From positions 1 to 64,000 of the forward strand of contig NZ_JBOEFX010000012.1 of NCBI RefSeq assembly GCF_050633125.1: a DNA stretch of 64,000 nucleotides, given 5' to 3'. The stretch is from Lewinella sp050633125. Its GTDB lineage: Bacteria; Bacteroidota; Bacteroidia; Chitinophagales; Saprospiraceae. Below the pieces are notes generated by a model. The model saw only the letters and a list, made by a program, of their open reading frames with translations. It ran no database searches and was not told the origin of the DNA. Below are positions 42,353 to 50,616 of this stretch, one piece after another (the first letter of the stretch is position 1; every line of letters begins with the position of its first letter). Position numbers and translations under genes: made by a program.

Positions 42353-43483
42353 TTACTGCTTGACAAACTTCCTGGTTAGTACGCCCTCTGGATAGTGCAA
42401 CACCACATTGTAGGTGCCTGGCGCGAGATTGTTAAGTTCAAATAGGGTATTGGAAGAGGCTTTGGGCTTGGCTAGCACAAGGCGACCTAAAGCATCGTAG
42501 ATTTCAATTGGTATACTTCCTTGTTCTGAATGCTTAATGGTAATACTGTTTTGAGTGGGGTTGGGGAAAACTTCTACTTCCTTGGGGACTAATGGCAATT
42601 CCGTACTGACTGGCGTGTTTAAAACAATTCTTCTCAGCCGACCTATATTTTGGCCATAACCCGAATCGCAGACATATAAGGTATCCTCACTTGGTGAAAA
42701 ATGTATACCTAGTAGTGCCTTGAATTTTGCAGATGCGAGTGGGCCATCCTCGTAGCCTGATAGCCCTCCTGTAAGTGTGCTGATTGTGCCCTCCTGGGTG
42801 ACTTTAAGTACCCTGGAACCTGCCGTTACGTAAATACAAGCGTCCTGTTGTCTGAGAGCCAAGTGGCCAGCGGTTGCTCCAATATTTACCCATAATTGAA
42901 GGGTGCTATCGGCAGGGTTTACGCGGTAGAGACGCTCGTTGGAGTGGACGATCAAGGCTCCGTCGGCTCCGATAGTCATGGCTTGTGGGCGGTAAAGCAG
43001 CGGTGAGTCGATGTATAAACTCACCTGCCCGGTTGGCGATATTTTATGAATCTGATGCCCCGCGTAGGCCGGAGCATTACCCCAACTGGCCACATAAATA
43101 TTTTCATCTGCATCGATTGCAATGCCTGAAGGGCCGTCTAAGCCAGTAGCAATGATATTGTTTTGGCCTGTGTTCAGGTTGTGTGCAGTTACAGTGTTGT
43201 TATCGTAGTTGGTAACAATCAGTAGGCTGTCACGGTATTGGTCTACATCTACTGGTCCGAAAAAACCTGTTGCGAAATTGGGATTGTAGGTTTCTTGCTG
43301 AATATCATAACGGCCTACTTCAAAGCCAGCAAACCCTCCGGAGGCAATGTAAATGTTGCCGGTTGGGTCAACGTGTAGACCATCTCTGAGTTCCGAATTA
43401 GAAATGACGGTTTCTACGTATTGTGCTTCTGCACAGGGGGGAAATATTAAGAACAAAGAAAAAAGGAAAAGAGCAGTGAGCAT
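42353..43483 (-). CDS. Secreted NHL/SMP-30-like beta-propeller protein with T9SS sorting domain
   Basis: The frame extends to 43720. The natural start is ATG at 43481-43483, giving MLTALFLFSLFLIFPPCAEA as signal peptide and 376 residues. The propeller (about 25-290) has NHL-like blades such as GLHVDPTGNIYIASGG, GPSGIAIDADENIYVASWGN and MTIGADGALIVHS. The last about 75 residues are a T9SS type A sorting domain: VFPNPTQNSITIKH, IEIYDALGRLVL, LAPGTYNVVLHY and a final TRKFVKQ. It should be exported and surface-anchored. The AraC-type gene upstream (43623-44444) is on the same strand 139 bp away and may control it. Confidence 0.85.
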   Translation of the reverse strand: MLTALFLFSLFLIFPPCAEAQYVETVISNSELRDGLHVDPTGNIYIASGGFAGFEVGRYDIQQETYNPNFATGFFGPVDVDQYRDSLLIVTNYDNNTVTAHNLNTGQNNIIATGLDGPSGIAIDADENIYVASWGNAPAYAGHQIHKISPTGQVSLYIDSPLLYRPQAMTIGADGALIVHSNERLYRVNPADSTLQLWVNIGATAGHLALRQQDACIYVTAGSRVLKVTQEGTISTLTGGLSGYEDGPLASAKFKALLGIHFSPSEDTLYVCDSGYGQNIGRLRRIVLNTPVSTELPLVPKEVEVFPNPTQNSITIKHSEQGSIPIEIYDALGRLVLAKPKASSNTLFELNNLAPGTYNVVLHYPEGVLTRKFVKQ

Positions 43484-43622
43484 TTTGATTGGTTTAGTGG
43501 GGTGAAACAGCAACTGTTGCGTAGAGATAAGGTGCTGTACTTTGATCAATATTAGCTCTTGCAAAGATATTCTGCCTACTAGGCCAGTGATTGTAGAAAT
43601 GTAAGGTGCCCTTAATAAAGAT

Positions 43623-44444
43623 TCATAGATCCCAATAAATAAATTGTTTCTGTTTAAAGAAAGCAGAAGGCGGTTGGTGTAAAATAGATTTAAAGTCATG
43701 TATGAAATGTGCTTGGTCAAAATAGCCTCCTTCCAGTGCTATTTGTGTTAGAGACAAGTCATTATTTTTGTAAATATTATCTACTGTTTTCCGGAGGCGT
43801 ATGATCTTGGCATAGGACTTGGGAGAGAGCCCTATCTTATCTTTGAAATACTGATGGAAGTATTGTCGACTGACATTCATTTTATTACAAAGTTCGGAAA
43901 TCTGCACTTGCCCATGGCTACTTAGGATTGAATTGAAAGCATGAACCAAAAATGGCTTTACAGTTCTGCTGGTATGTAATTGTTGGATGGCAAACTGTTC
44001 AAATAAATGAATAACCTGAGCTGCATTTTGCACGGTATTGATTTGCTCGGAAATAGGTGCTAGTGCTTTAGTGATATCCCTAGTTGCGGTTGCACAAGAA
44101 GATAAGCTGTTGGCCGAATGCCCGAAGAGCAACTCAAAGGCCCAAGGGTAGATTTTGATTTCAATCCAAACACCCTTGCCAATCACTGCTACCTGATTAC
44201 CTTGTTTTGTTTGTCCCCAAATAAATGATTGAGGAAGTTTTTTTAGAGGCTGGTTAATTGTTGCTTCATAAACGTGTAAATCTTTTAGGAAAATTAACTC
44301 TATGAAGCCATTAGGTACAAAGAATTGGGCATTAGAAAGACTTTGGCCTAATGGAAAATCCAGGTCGAAATAGTCCCAGGAATGAATCATCGTATTGAGG
44401 ATATCATTTTGTATTTCACCCTTGGGTTGAGTAATCAGCTTCAT
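43623..44444 (-). CDS. AraC-family transcriptional regulator
   Basis: The 273-aa protein has an N-terminal domain (about 1-150; FFVPNGFIELIFLKD and FIWGQTKQGNQV) of the type often found in Bacteroidota AraC proteins (DUF6597-like). The C-terminal AraC HTH covers about 165-270 and has ISELCNKMNVSRQYFHQYFK followed by KIGLSPKSYAKIIRLRK, then LTQIALEGGYFDQAHF. Its ligand is unknown. The gene is upstream of the T9SS propeller gene on the same strand. Confidence 0.9.
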   Translation of the reverse strand: MKLITQPKGEIQNDILNTMIHSWDYFDLDFPLGQSLSNAQFFVPNGFIELIFLKDLHVYEATINQPLKKLPQSFIWGQTKQGNQVAVIGKGVWIEIKIYPWAFELLFGHSANSLSSCATATRDITKALAPISEQINTVQNAAQVIHLFEQFAIQQLHTSRTVKPFLVHAFNSILSSHGQVQISELCNKMNVSRQYFHQYFKDKIGLSPKSYAKIIRLRKTVDNIYKNNDLSLTQIALEGGYFDQAHFIHDFKSILHQPPSAFFKQKQFIYWDL

Positions 44445-44663
44445 CGGTCATCAGTAAATAAAGAGGTAGCCCCTATTGAAGTAGAGTGCTTCGTTTAAAG
44501 AAAATAAACGAATAGAAAACCTCCTGTGCTCCTTGCAGTCTTGTTTCATTGTGTGGAGCGCAGCTATGACCTTGTAAACGGGGCTTTATCTTCCGCAGGT
44601 GATCAGCCGACTTTGCGAAGGCAGCGTAAACCATTTTTTATCAAACTGACCTGTTGCTTATTA

Positions 44664-44693
44664 AGCGAGCAAACTCCTTAGAGCTTGCTCGCT
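44664..44693 (-). terminator. Hairpin terminator downstream of the lectin gene
   Basis: AGCGAGCAA (44664-44672) and TTGCTCGCT (44685-44693) form a perfect 9-bp stem 22 bp past the lectin stop on the minus strand. The 3' flank on that strand starts TAATAAG, with no strong T-run. Confidence 0.55.
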
Positions 44694-44714
44694 GTAATTG
44701 AACCGTTTTTGAAA

Positions 44715-45059
44715 TTAGTACTTGTACAGAATTTCGATAACGCTCATTACACCTTCGGTGATGGTTTTCCATTGGCCAGTGAATTCTGCACCGTAAGAGG
44801 CCGCAATAGCTGGGCCAATCTTTTGCGCTTCGTCATTACTCCAAAGAGGGCCAGCTAATACGAGTGTTTTAAACTCGTTTTTGCCATTGTTTTTAGTGTT
44901 GAGCTCCACTTCAATAACACTCATTTCACTTTCAACGACGGTCGTCCACTGGCCAGTCCAAGTGCCTTGGTGAGCTGCTGCTACTTTTGGCGCTTTTTCT
45001 TTGGCATCGTCATTGCTCCATAAAGGACCTGCAGGGATGTTTACTTTGTAAGTTGACAT
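44715..45059 (-). CDS. mvl: Mannan-binding lectin, MVL family (cyanovirin-unrelated cyanobacterial-type)
   Basis: ATG at 45057-45059 (MSTYKVNIPAGPLWSN) is chosen over an upstream in-frame start, giving 114 residues, as in MVL of Microcystis viridis (113). Two homologous repeats of about 54 residues are visible: PAGPLWSNDDAKEKAPKVAA with TGQWTTVVESEMSVIEVEL, and LAGPLWSNDEAQKIGPAIAA with TGQWKTITEGVMSVIEI. By memory these motifs match MVL nearly residue for residue. MVL binds high-mannose chitobiose-core oligosaccharides. No signal peptide is present, as in MVL. A Saprospiria-like host with so close a match to a cyanobacterial protein suggests horizontal transfer. Nested dyads lie upstream at 45107-45176. 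Confidence 0.92.
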   Translation of the reverse strand: MSTYKVNIPAGPLWSNDDAKEKAPKVAAAHQGTWTGQWTTVVESEMSVIEVELNTKNNGKNEFKTLVLAGPLWSNDEAQKIGPAIAASYGAEFTGQWKTITEGVMSVIEILYKY

Positions 45060-45106
45060 AATTAAATATGGGTTGTAATTGCCTACTCTGATAAAATGGA
45101 TTTTCG

Positions 45107-45176
45107 GCATTCTCCATTGTTCCAAAATTAAAAGTATAATACTATTTTGGAAGCACTACAAAGTTAAGGAGAATGC
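45107..45176. promoter_or_regulatory. Nested inverted repeats upstream of the lectin gene
   Basis: The outer dyad is GCATTCTCC (45107-45115) / GGAGAATGC (45168-45176). The inner dyad is TTCCAAAAT (45120-45128) / ATTTTGGAA (45144-45152). A central AGTAT-A-ATACT lies at 45133-45143. All are perfect. They lie 48-117 bp upstream of the lectin start on the minus strand, where a TAATTTTG (-7-like, 45123-45130 read on minus) also occurs. An operator or a structured leader is possible. Confidence 0.5.
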
Positions 45177-45310
45177 AGTTTTTGCGATAGGGTATTTCTA
45201 CTTGTATTTTAATTTCAGGTATAAGTACTTGTATGTTTTTTTGATATTTATTAATATTTTAATATTGAAATTAAGATTGGGTTGAATAGCGGAAAAGGCC
45301 ATGAGTAAAA

Positions 45311-45434
45311 AAACATGAATCATCCCTGATTTTGGCTGAGGCCAAAGTCCGGTCTGGTTTTAATTTAACGATAGGTTTTGCGGTTGGTTAGCACGGATTT
45401 TTATGACAATCAAAATTCGGGATGACTCATGTTT
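45311..45434. repeat. 124-bp element with 24-bp terminal inverted repeats
   Basis: The left end 45311-45334 begins AAACATGAATCATCCCTGA and the right end 45411-45434 ends GGGATGACTCATGTTT. They are inverted copies with about three mismatches. The 20 bases 45416-45435 recur exactly at 50360-50379, directly after the assembly gap. Non-coding and MITE-like. It lies 33 bp past the OmpA gene's stop on the minus strand. Confidence 0.65.
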
Positions 45435-45467
45435 ACTTTGATGAAAAGTAAAAGAGGGAGAGCTACA

Positions 45468-46451
45468 TCAATTGCTCAACACCAGTTCCACTCGGCGGTT
45501 CTTTTCCCGCCCAATGTCTGATTCATTGCTGGTACGCGGTGCCAAGGGGCCTACACCTTGTGCTTCCAGCCGTTCTTTGGCGATGCCATAGTCATTGACC
45601 AGCTTGTTGACAACCGCAGCAGCACGCTCTTTGGATAAACTGAGGTTGTAGGCTAGATTTCCTTTGTAGTCTGTATGCCCAACGACGAAGAATTTCGAGT
45701 CGGCGTTTTGTTTGAGGTAGGTAGCGATGACCGCTAAAGCATCCGCAGATTCTGGCTTGACAACGGCAAGATCAAAATCAAAGAAGATGCCGGAAAGGGT
45801 AACAGTACCTTTGGTGGCAATTTCCCGTGCCAGGTAGTCAGGATCAATAGTGATTTTGCCATCATCCAATGGCTTTTCTTCAATTACATCCACTTGTATG
45901 ACTACGATATCAGAGCGGTATTGGTAAGCAGAGACGGTAACAAAGACGTTGCCCTCCGGTTTTTCTAGCTTCCCTGCTGCGAAACCGTACCCGCCAGAAG
46001 AGGAGGAGCCAGTGTTCAGTCTACTCATACTTGTTGTTGGTAGGGGGTTCTTGCGGCTAGCAACGGGCATCCAACTTTTGCCACCAACATCATTAGCCTT
46101 CATGCGATCGCGGTTAGGGTCGCTACCTTCGGCGAGCATTTGAAAACCTGCTTTCTGTAGTGCGTTACGGTAATTTTGGTAGACCTCGTTCATCGTGTTG
46201 GTCGTATTCCGTAACTCATAGTTATAACGGTATACTTTTCCCTCTAGGTCAATCCACTCGTCAATGTGTTGGTATCCGGTCACGGGGCCGGTGGGAATGT
46301 GGTACTCTGCAAAGTCTTCCGCGTTGCACCAGATGATTTGGGCATCCGGATAACGGGAAATAAGCGGATGATCAGTACACCCGTCTACATCTTGGGCTGT
46401 CATCAGGAAAGGAAGTAGTAATAGCAGAATTGTTAAATAGGAGTTTTTCAT
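45468..46451 (-). CDS. OmpA-family protein with DUF4892-like N-terminal part
   Basis: The 327-aa protein has signal MKNSYLTILLLLLPFLMTAQ. The middle domain (about 25-200) opens HPLISRYPDAQIIWCNAEDF and ends in a strand-rich VFVTVSAYQYRSDIVVIQV, reminiscent of the DUF4892 arrangement with OmpA; that match is from memory. The OmpA domain (about 225-327) has IFFDFDLAVVKPESADAL, VVGHTDYKGNLAYNLSLSKE and REKNRRVELVL, so peptidoglycan binding is expected. Its middle loop (NPLPTTSMSRLNTGSSSSGG) is low complexity. Confidence 0.88.
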   Translation of the reverse strand: MKNSYLTILLLLLPFLMTAQDVDGCTDHPLISRYPDAQIIWCNAEDFAEYHIPTGPVTGYQHIDEWIDLEGKVYRYNYELRNTTNTMNEVYQNYRNALQKAGFQMLAEGSDPNRDRMKANDVGGKSWMPVASRKNPLPTTSMSRLNTGSSSSGGYGFAAGKLEKPEGNVFVTVSAYQYRSDIVVIQVDVIEEKPLDDGKITIDPDYLAREIATKGTVTLSGIFFDFDLAVVKPESADALAVIATYLKQNADSKFFVVGHTDYKGNLAYNLSLSKERAAAVVNKLVNDYGIAKERLEAQGVGPLAPRTSNESDIGREKNRRVELVLSN

Positions 46452-46722
46452 GATAGGTGGTTGTTTAGTAATTGGTTGACTACTAAAGTAATAAAGTGTT
46501 TTTTTATAAAAACATTATAAGCACATTTTTTGCTGTTTTTAAACTATACCCGGTACTAAGTGGAAATGTTTCAAACCATTTACTAACAGGTATACATAAG
46601 GTAGGTAAGAAAATCAATGCTCCTGTTAGTTTCCAAACTACCCCGACCTTCTTGGTTGGGATCATATCCCGCTGGTCTCTCGACCAGCTCCAGGCACTAT
46701 AGACCTGTCTACAAAAATCTCT
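46452..46722. repeat. Intergenic region with palindromic repeat words
   Basis: GCTCCTGTTAGTTTCCAAAC... at 46619-46640 (22 bases) is identical to 35457-35478. TATCCCGCTGG at 46665-46675 is shared with 35487-35497. GCTGGTC-TCTC-GACCAGC is a perfect hairpin at 46671-46688. The unit lies between the CstB-like and OmpA genes, both minus strand. No gene is seen. Confidence 0.55.
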
Positions 46723-48144
46723 CTACCCTTTGTTTAATGTGGAAGGGCATACAAAAGTCGTCAGCGGTAAATCAGCATCGCCGAAATCCGAGAAAGCTGC
46801 CTGAACATTTACGACATCCTGAAAACCACGAGCTTTCAGGATAGATGCTGCAACAGTAGAACGGTAGCCGCTACGACAATGCAGGTGGTAGGACTGGTCG
46901 CGCTGGATTTCATGCATGTGCGCATTGATAAAATCGAGTGGGAAATTTTGACTGTTTTCCAAGTGCTCTGCCTCCCATTCGGAAGGTTTGCGGACATCCA
47001 GGATCGCTAATTCAGGGTTAGCTTTAAATCTTTTCGCAAAGGTTTTTAATTGAATGGTATCAATGGTGTCTATCTCTTGTCCGGCGGCTGTCCAGGCAGG
47101 GATACCACCCCGGAGATAACCCAAGGCATTGTCATAGCCTACACGTGCCAAGCGGGTTACCGTTTCCTCTTCGCGCCCTTCAGGGGCTACAATAAGAATG
47201 GGTTGCTGAAGGTCGGTAATCAGAGCGCCCACCCAAGGAGCAAAGCTGCCGTCGAGGCCAATGAAAACAGAATTTGGAACAAACCCTTTTACAAATTTCT
47301 CCTTACTGCGAACGTCAAGAATCAGTGCGCCGTGTTCATTAGCAACAGCTTCGAAAGCTGCTGGAGGCAAGGCTTGAGCACCGCGCTCCATCACTTCGTC
47401 GATATCGGCATAGCCTGTTTTGTTGAGCTGCGCATTCTTCGCGAAATATTGTGGAGGAGGTAATAGCCCGTCGGTTACTTCACGGATGAATTCCTCTCTG
47501 CTCATGTCTGCCCGTAAGGCATAATTGGATTGCTTCTGCTCGCCCAGCGTACTCCAAGTTTCTGAACTCATATTTTTGCCACAAGCCGAGCCTGCACCAT
47601 GAGCAGGATAAACAATGACATCGTCTGGAAGTGGCATGATTTTGTTGCGCAGACTATCAAATAGCCAACCGGCAAGGTCTTCTTTTGTAAGACTCCCCTT
47701 TTTCTGCGCTAGGTCTGGGCGGCCAACGTCGCCAATGAAAAGGGTGTCGCCGGTGAAAATAGCGTGTTCTTTACCGTTTTCGTCAAGGAGTAAGTAAGTC
47801 GTGCTTTCTGGTGTATGGCCTGGTGTATGTAATACGCGAATGGTGAGCTTGCCCACCTGGAACGTCTCTCCGTCTTTCGCCAGGTGCTTTTCGTACGATG
47901 TTTGAGCTTCCGGGCCGTAGACGATAGTAGCCCCTGTTTTCTGAGCCAAATCAAGGTGGCCGGAAACAAAGTCAGCATGGAAGTGTGTTTCCAAAATGTA
48001 CTTAATATTAGCACCTCGTTCCTGGGCTCTTTGTAAGTAAGGTTTTGTTTCCCGTAAAGGGTCGATAACGACAGCTTCGCCTTCGCTTTCAATATAGTAA
48101 GCACCTTGTGCCAAACAGCCGGTATAGATTTGTTCGATGTACAT
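46723..48144 (-). CDS. Persulfide dioxygenase-like MBL protein fused to two rhodanese domains (CstB/Blh-like)
   Basis: ATG at 48142-48144 (MYIEQIYTGC) is preferred over the frame limit at 48219; 473 residues. The MBL domain (1-245) has THFHADFVSGH (His54, His56, Asp58), TPGHTPESTTYLL and FTGDTLFIGDVGRPDL, as in ETHE1-like persulfide dioxygenases. A first rhodanese-like domain (about 255-355) has no Cys in its loop (VAPEGREEE) and should be inactive. A second (about 375-470) has LHCRSGYRS with Cys423. This order matches CstB, which oxidises persulfides to thiosulfate. It probably detoxifies sulfide/persulfide in the cytoplasm. It is 92 bp downstream of the polytopic membrane protein gene on the same strand. 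Confidence 0.9.
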   Translation of the reverse strand: MYIEQIYTGCLAQGAYYIESEGEAVVIDPLRETKPYLQRAQERGANIKYILETHFHADFVSGHLDLAQKTGATIVYGPEAQTSYEKHLAKDGETFQVGKLTIRVLHTPGHTPESTTYLLLDENGKEHAIFTGDTLFIGDVGRPDLAQKKGSLTKEDLAGWLFDSLRNKIMPLPDDVIVYPAHGAGSACGKNMSSETWSTLGEQKQSNYALRADMSREEFIREVTDGLLPPPQYFAKNAQLNKTGYADIDEVMERGAQALPPAAFEAVANEHGALILDVRSKEKFVKGFVPNSVFIGLDGSFAPWVGALITDLQQPILIVAPEGREEETVTRLARVGYDNALGYLRGGIPAWTAAGQEIDTIDTIQLKTFAKRFKANPELAILDVRKPSEWEAEHLENSQNFPLDFINAHMHEIQRDQSYHLHCRSGYRSTVAASILKARGFQDVVNVQAAFSDFGDADLPLTTFVCPSTLNKG

Positions 48145-48236
48145 TGACGTAGTATTTTTTGTGCTGTCTTTATTTTCTTCTGTTGACAAAAACACAGTAT
48201 CTCCGCAGAAGGTTGGCATTATTGACCTGGCGGTGC

Positions 48237-49682
48237 TTAATCCAGTTCTATTTCCCGATAAGGCACCTTTCGGAATTGAAAGTATTGCAAAGGTAAATCA
48301 TCGTTCTTAATGAAATCTGGTGCGAAGGGAACATTCAAATAAAGATTGGGTTCATCAAAACGCCCGTCCAAATCACCACGCTTGTCAGCTAGGTAGATAC
48401 TGCGACTAAAATCCGGACCTTCCAAAGAGGAAAGCATGGTCGTTTCACAACTCAATGCCCAGCCTATCCACAATTTCTCATAGTTGAAGTCTTCAAGATA
48501 AGCAACGGCTTTGGGATGTTCCGGGCTGGTATGTTGTGCTAGGGCATTTTCTAGATAAGCTAGCCTTTCCTGAAAGAATACTTTGCTGTCATTGATCCTG
48601 GCCAAGCTGAAAATCAATAAAAGTGTTATTGTCGGAACCATCCATCGTTGTCGTTCCCTGCCCCAGTGAAAGGCTAATGGAAGCGCCCAAATGACACCTA
48701 AATGCACCATGTAGCCATCAAGCATGATGAGGATTTTAGAACTCAAGTAGGCATGCATAACGATAATTATGCCAAGCAGGATCAAGAAACTTAAGCTGAG
48801 ATAGAGTGCGGAGAAAAAACGCTTGCTGAAGAGGAGTAAAATAAGGCTGACCAAGAAAACAACAAAAGGAAGTACATACTGGGCATCAAAATACGAATAG
48901 ATAACCTCTGAAATGTAATAGTCATTGTAGTTTTCTAGGACTTCCCATGCTTCACTCAATCGATCTGCACGGTCTGCCTCGTAGGCATTTCGTTCCACGA
49001 GAACAAAAGAGAAAAGCAAAAGTACCCCCGTATAAATGCTGGTGGCCCAAAAGCGCAGATTTCTCCATTCTTTCTGGAAAATCAGAACAAAGCCTAAGCT
49101 TATCGTTGTTGTGATAGTGATGAAAGGGTGGGCGGTATGAAGTAAGCTGGCAATCGCTATGCCTACAAGGACATCCAGCCACATATTTAGATGGGAAAAC
49201 TTATCCTTGGGCTTGGTTAACCAACCAAGTAATAAAGCCATGTAGACGATAGAAAGAACAACTTCGCCTACCGGGCCATAAAATTTATAGCGCATACTTA
49301 ACCCCAACGAGAGCGCTAGGAATAGTCCTGCTTGCGGGTTTTTAAACAGGTATACAATGATGTTGTAAGCAGCGTAATAAAACAAGATGAAACCCGCAGA
49401 ATAGGCCATCAAAACCGCTTTCAGTGACCATCCGAGCTTGATCCCCAGCAGCGGGAAAAGCTGAGGGAGATAACTGATTGAACGATGATGCCCCGTGAAA
49501 AAACCCTCGTGAACAATAACCTTAAACGCATAATAGGCGCTATCCATGGCCAGCATCCGCTCTTTGTAGAGAACAAGGCTCATGATGAACATTATCCCGA
49601 AGAATAAATGCCCCATCAAATGCCACGGCCAGTCGGTCGAAGTTTTTTGCAACAGTGGGCGGAAAAAAGATAATTTGTGCAT
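48237..49682 (-). CDS. Uncharacterised polytopic membrane protein, 481 aa
   Basis: About ten hydrophobic segments are seen, for example LMGHLFFGIMFIMSLVLYK, FILFYYAAYNIIVYLF and FVVFLVSLILLLFS. A short soluble tail (about 400-481) ends VPYREIELD. The GVIWALPLAFHW and AMDSAYYAFKVIVHEG regions resemble dolichyl-phosphate-mannose mannosyltransferase-like membrane proteins, but no diagnostic DE motif was found. Function unknown. The gene is upstream of the CstB-like gene on the same strand. Confidence 0.7.
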   Translation of the reverse strand: MHKLSFFRPLLQKTSTDWPWHLMGHLFFGIMFIMSLVLYKERMLAMDSAYYAFKVIVHEGFFTGHHRSISYLPQLFPLLGIKLGWSLKAVLMAYSAGFILFYYAAYNIIVYLFKNPQAGLFLALSLGLSMRYKFYGPVGEVVLSIVYMALLLGWLTKPKDKFSHLNMWLDVLVGIAIASLLHTAHPFITITTTISLGFVLIFQKEWRNLRFWATSIYTGVLLLFSFVLVERNAYEADRADRLSEAWEVLENYNDYYISEVIYSYFDAQYVLPFVVFLVSLILLLFSKRFFSALYLSLSFLILLGIIIVMHAYLSSKILIMLDGYMVHLGVIWALPLAFHWGRERQRWMVPTITLLLIFSLARINDSKVFFQERLAYLENALAQHTSPEHPKAVAYLEDFNYEKLWIGWALSCETTMLSSLEGPDFSRSIYLADKRGDLDGRFDEPNLYLNVPFAPDFIKNDDLPLQYFQFRKVPYREIELD

Positions 49683-49835
49683 TGAAATGTAAGTCGTGAA
49701 TATGGGCGCAAAGTTAGTTTTTCTTAACTTTTTACAGCCTTCTTTAACGATACGGTAAAGAAAAGGGAGCCTATAGAGGGTTACCTTTGCCTCGATTTAT
49801 TTAGATAACTTCAGTACTTAAAACCAAAACTAATC

Positions 49836-50203
49836 ATGAAGAAACTATTTATTTTACTCGCTATTGCTAGCTTGTTTACCATTGATCTTAGTGCTCAAAC
49901 CCAGTACAAAATCGTCACCGTTGTCGAGTCGATTGTTCCTGCTGGACTTGGCCGCTCAAGAATAATTGAAGAGAAAGATGATGCAGATTCCGCAGCTGCA
50001 ACTACTAGTCGAACTGATGGTAAAGAGAGTAATATGGACGATGTGCGCCGGCGTGATTTGAAAATCGACAATTTTGAAGAAACGAAACTTCTAAATTTCT
50101 TCAGCTTGGGAGGTATCAATTTTCAAAATGTAGCGTCTAATGATGCCATGATTACCGATAAGCTTAACGTGCTTACCGCCGAAGGTTGGGAACTTGCTTT
50201 TGT
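49836..50203 (+). CDS. Secreted protein of unknown function, 3' part lost in assembly gap
   Basis: The sequenced 122 residues begin with signal MKKLFILLAIASLFTIDLSA, cut near QTQ. The following region is acidic (IIEEKDDADSAAATTS) and then forms mixed helix-strand; it ends DKLNVLTAEGWELAFV just before the N-run. LNxLxAEGWEL resembles DUF4177-like segments in small Bacteroidota proteins, but this is weak. The true stop lies in the gap. The right edge of the gap is an end of the 124-bp inverted-repeat element, so the gene probably ends before it. Confidence 0.75.
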
Positions 50204-50359
50204 NNNNNNNNNNNNNNNNNNNNNNNNNNNNNNNNNNNNNNNNNNNNNNNNNNNNNNNNNNNNNNNNNNNNNNNNNNNNNNNNNNNNNNNNNNNNNNNNN
50301 NNNNNNNNNNNNNNNNNNNNNNNNNNNNNNNNNNNNNNNNNNNNNNNNNNNNNNNNNNN
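50204..50359. other. Assembly gap, 156 N
   Basis: A run of N interrupts the gene at 49836 and abuts a repeat end. The size may be an estimate. Bases 50360-50379 are identical to 45416-45435, the right end of a 124-bp repeat, which probably broke the assembly here. Confidence 0.9.
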
Positions 50360-50379
50360 TTCGGGATGACTCATGTTTA
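50360..50379. repeat. Right end of a second copy of the 124-bp inverted-repeat element
   Basis: The 20 bases TTCGGGATGACTCATGTTTA match 45416-45435 exactly. The rest of this copy is presumably in the N-run. Confidence 0.65.
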
Positions 50380-50451
50380 TTAGGCAATATAATGTTCTCT
50401 AAGTATGCAGTAGCATGCTTATCTATCTTAGAAGGTTTAGTGTTTTTTATT

Positions 50452-50616
50452 TTACTTCTTGCCCTTAAACCCTATGCCTAGCATAGCAGACAGGAAAACA
50501 GGAAGTCCCAATGCAACCAGCCAATATTGTCCTGTAAAGATTCCGATAATAATAATGGCCATCATGAGGAAGAAACGCGAGATAATAGTAGAAACACTGA
50601 CGTTAAAAAACTCCAT
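50452..50616 (-). CDS. Small membrane protein, 54 aa
   Basis: Reading the minus strand from ATG at 50614-50616 to TAA at 50452-50454 gives 54 residues: a short soluble start (MEFFNVSVSTIISR), then two hydrophobic helices (FFLMMAIIIIGIFTG and LVALGLPVFLSAMLGIG) and the tail FKGKK. This resembles DUF2892/YgaP-like small two-helix proteins, without the usual Pro/Cys motifs. The open frame, good hydrophobic pattern and positive-inside tail support a real gene; expression is unproven. A TIR of the 124-bp element lies 72 bp downstream. Confidence 0.6.
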   Translation of the reverse strand: MEFFNVSVSTIISRFFLMMAIIIIGIFTGQYWLVALGLPVFLSAMLGIGFKGKK

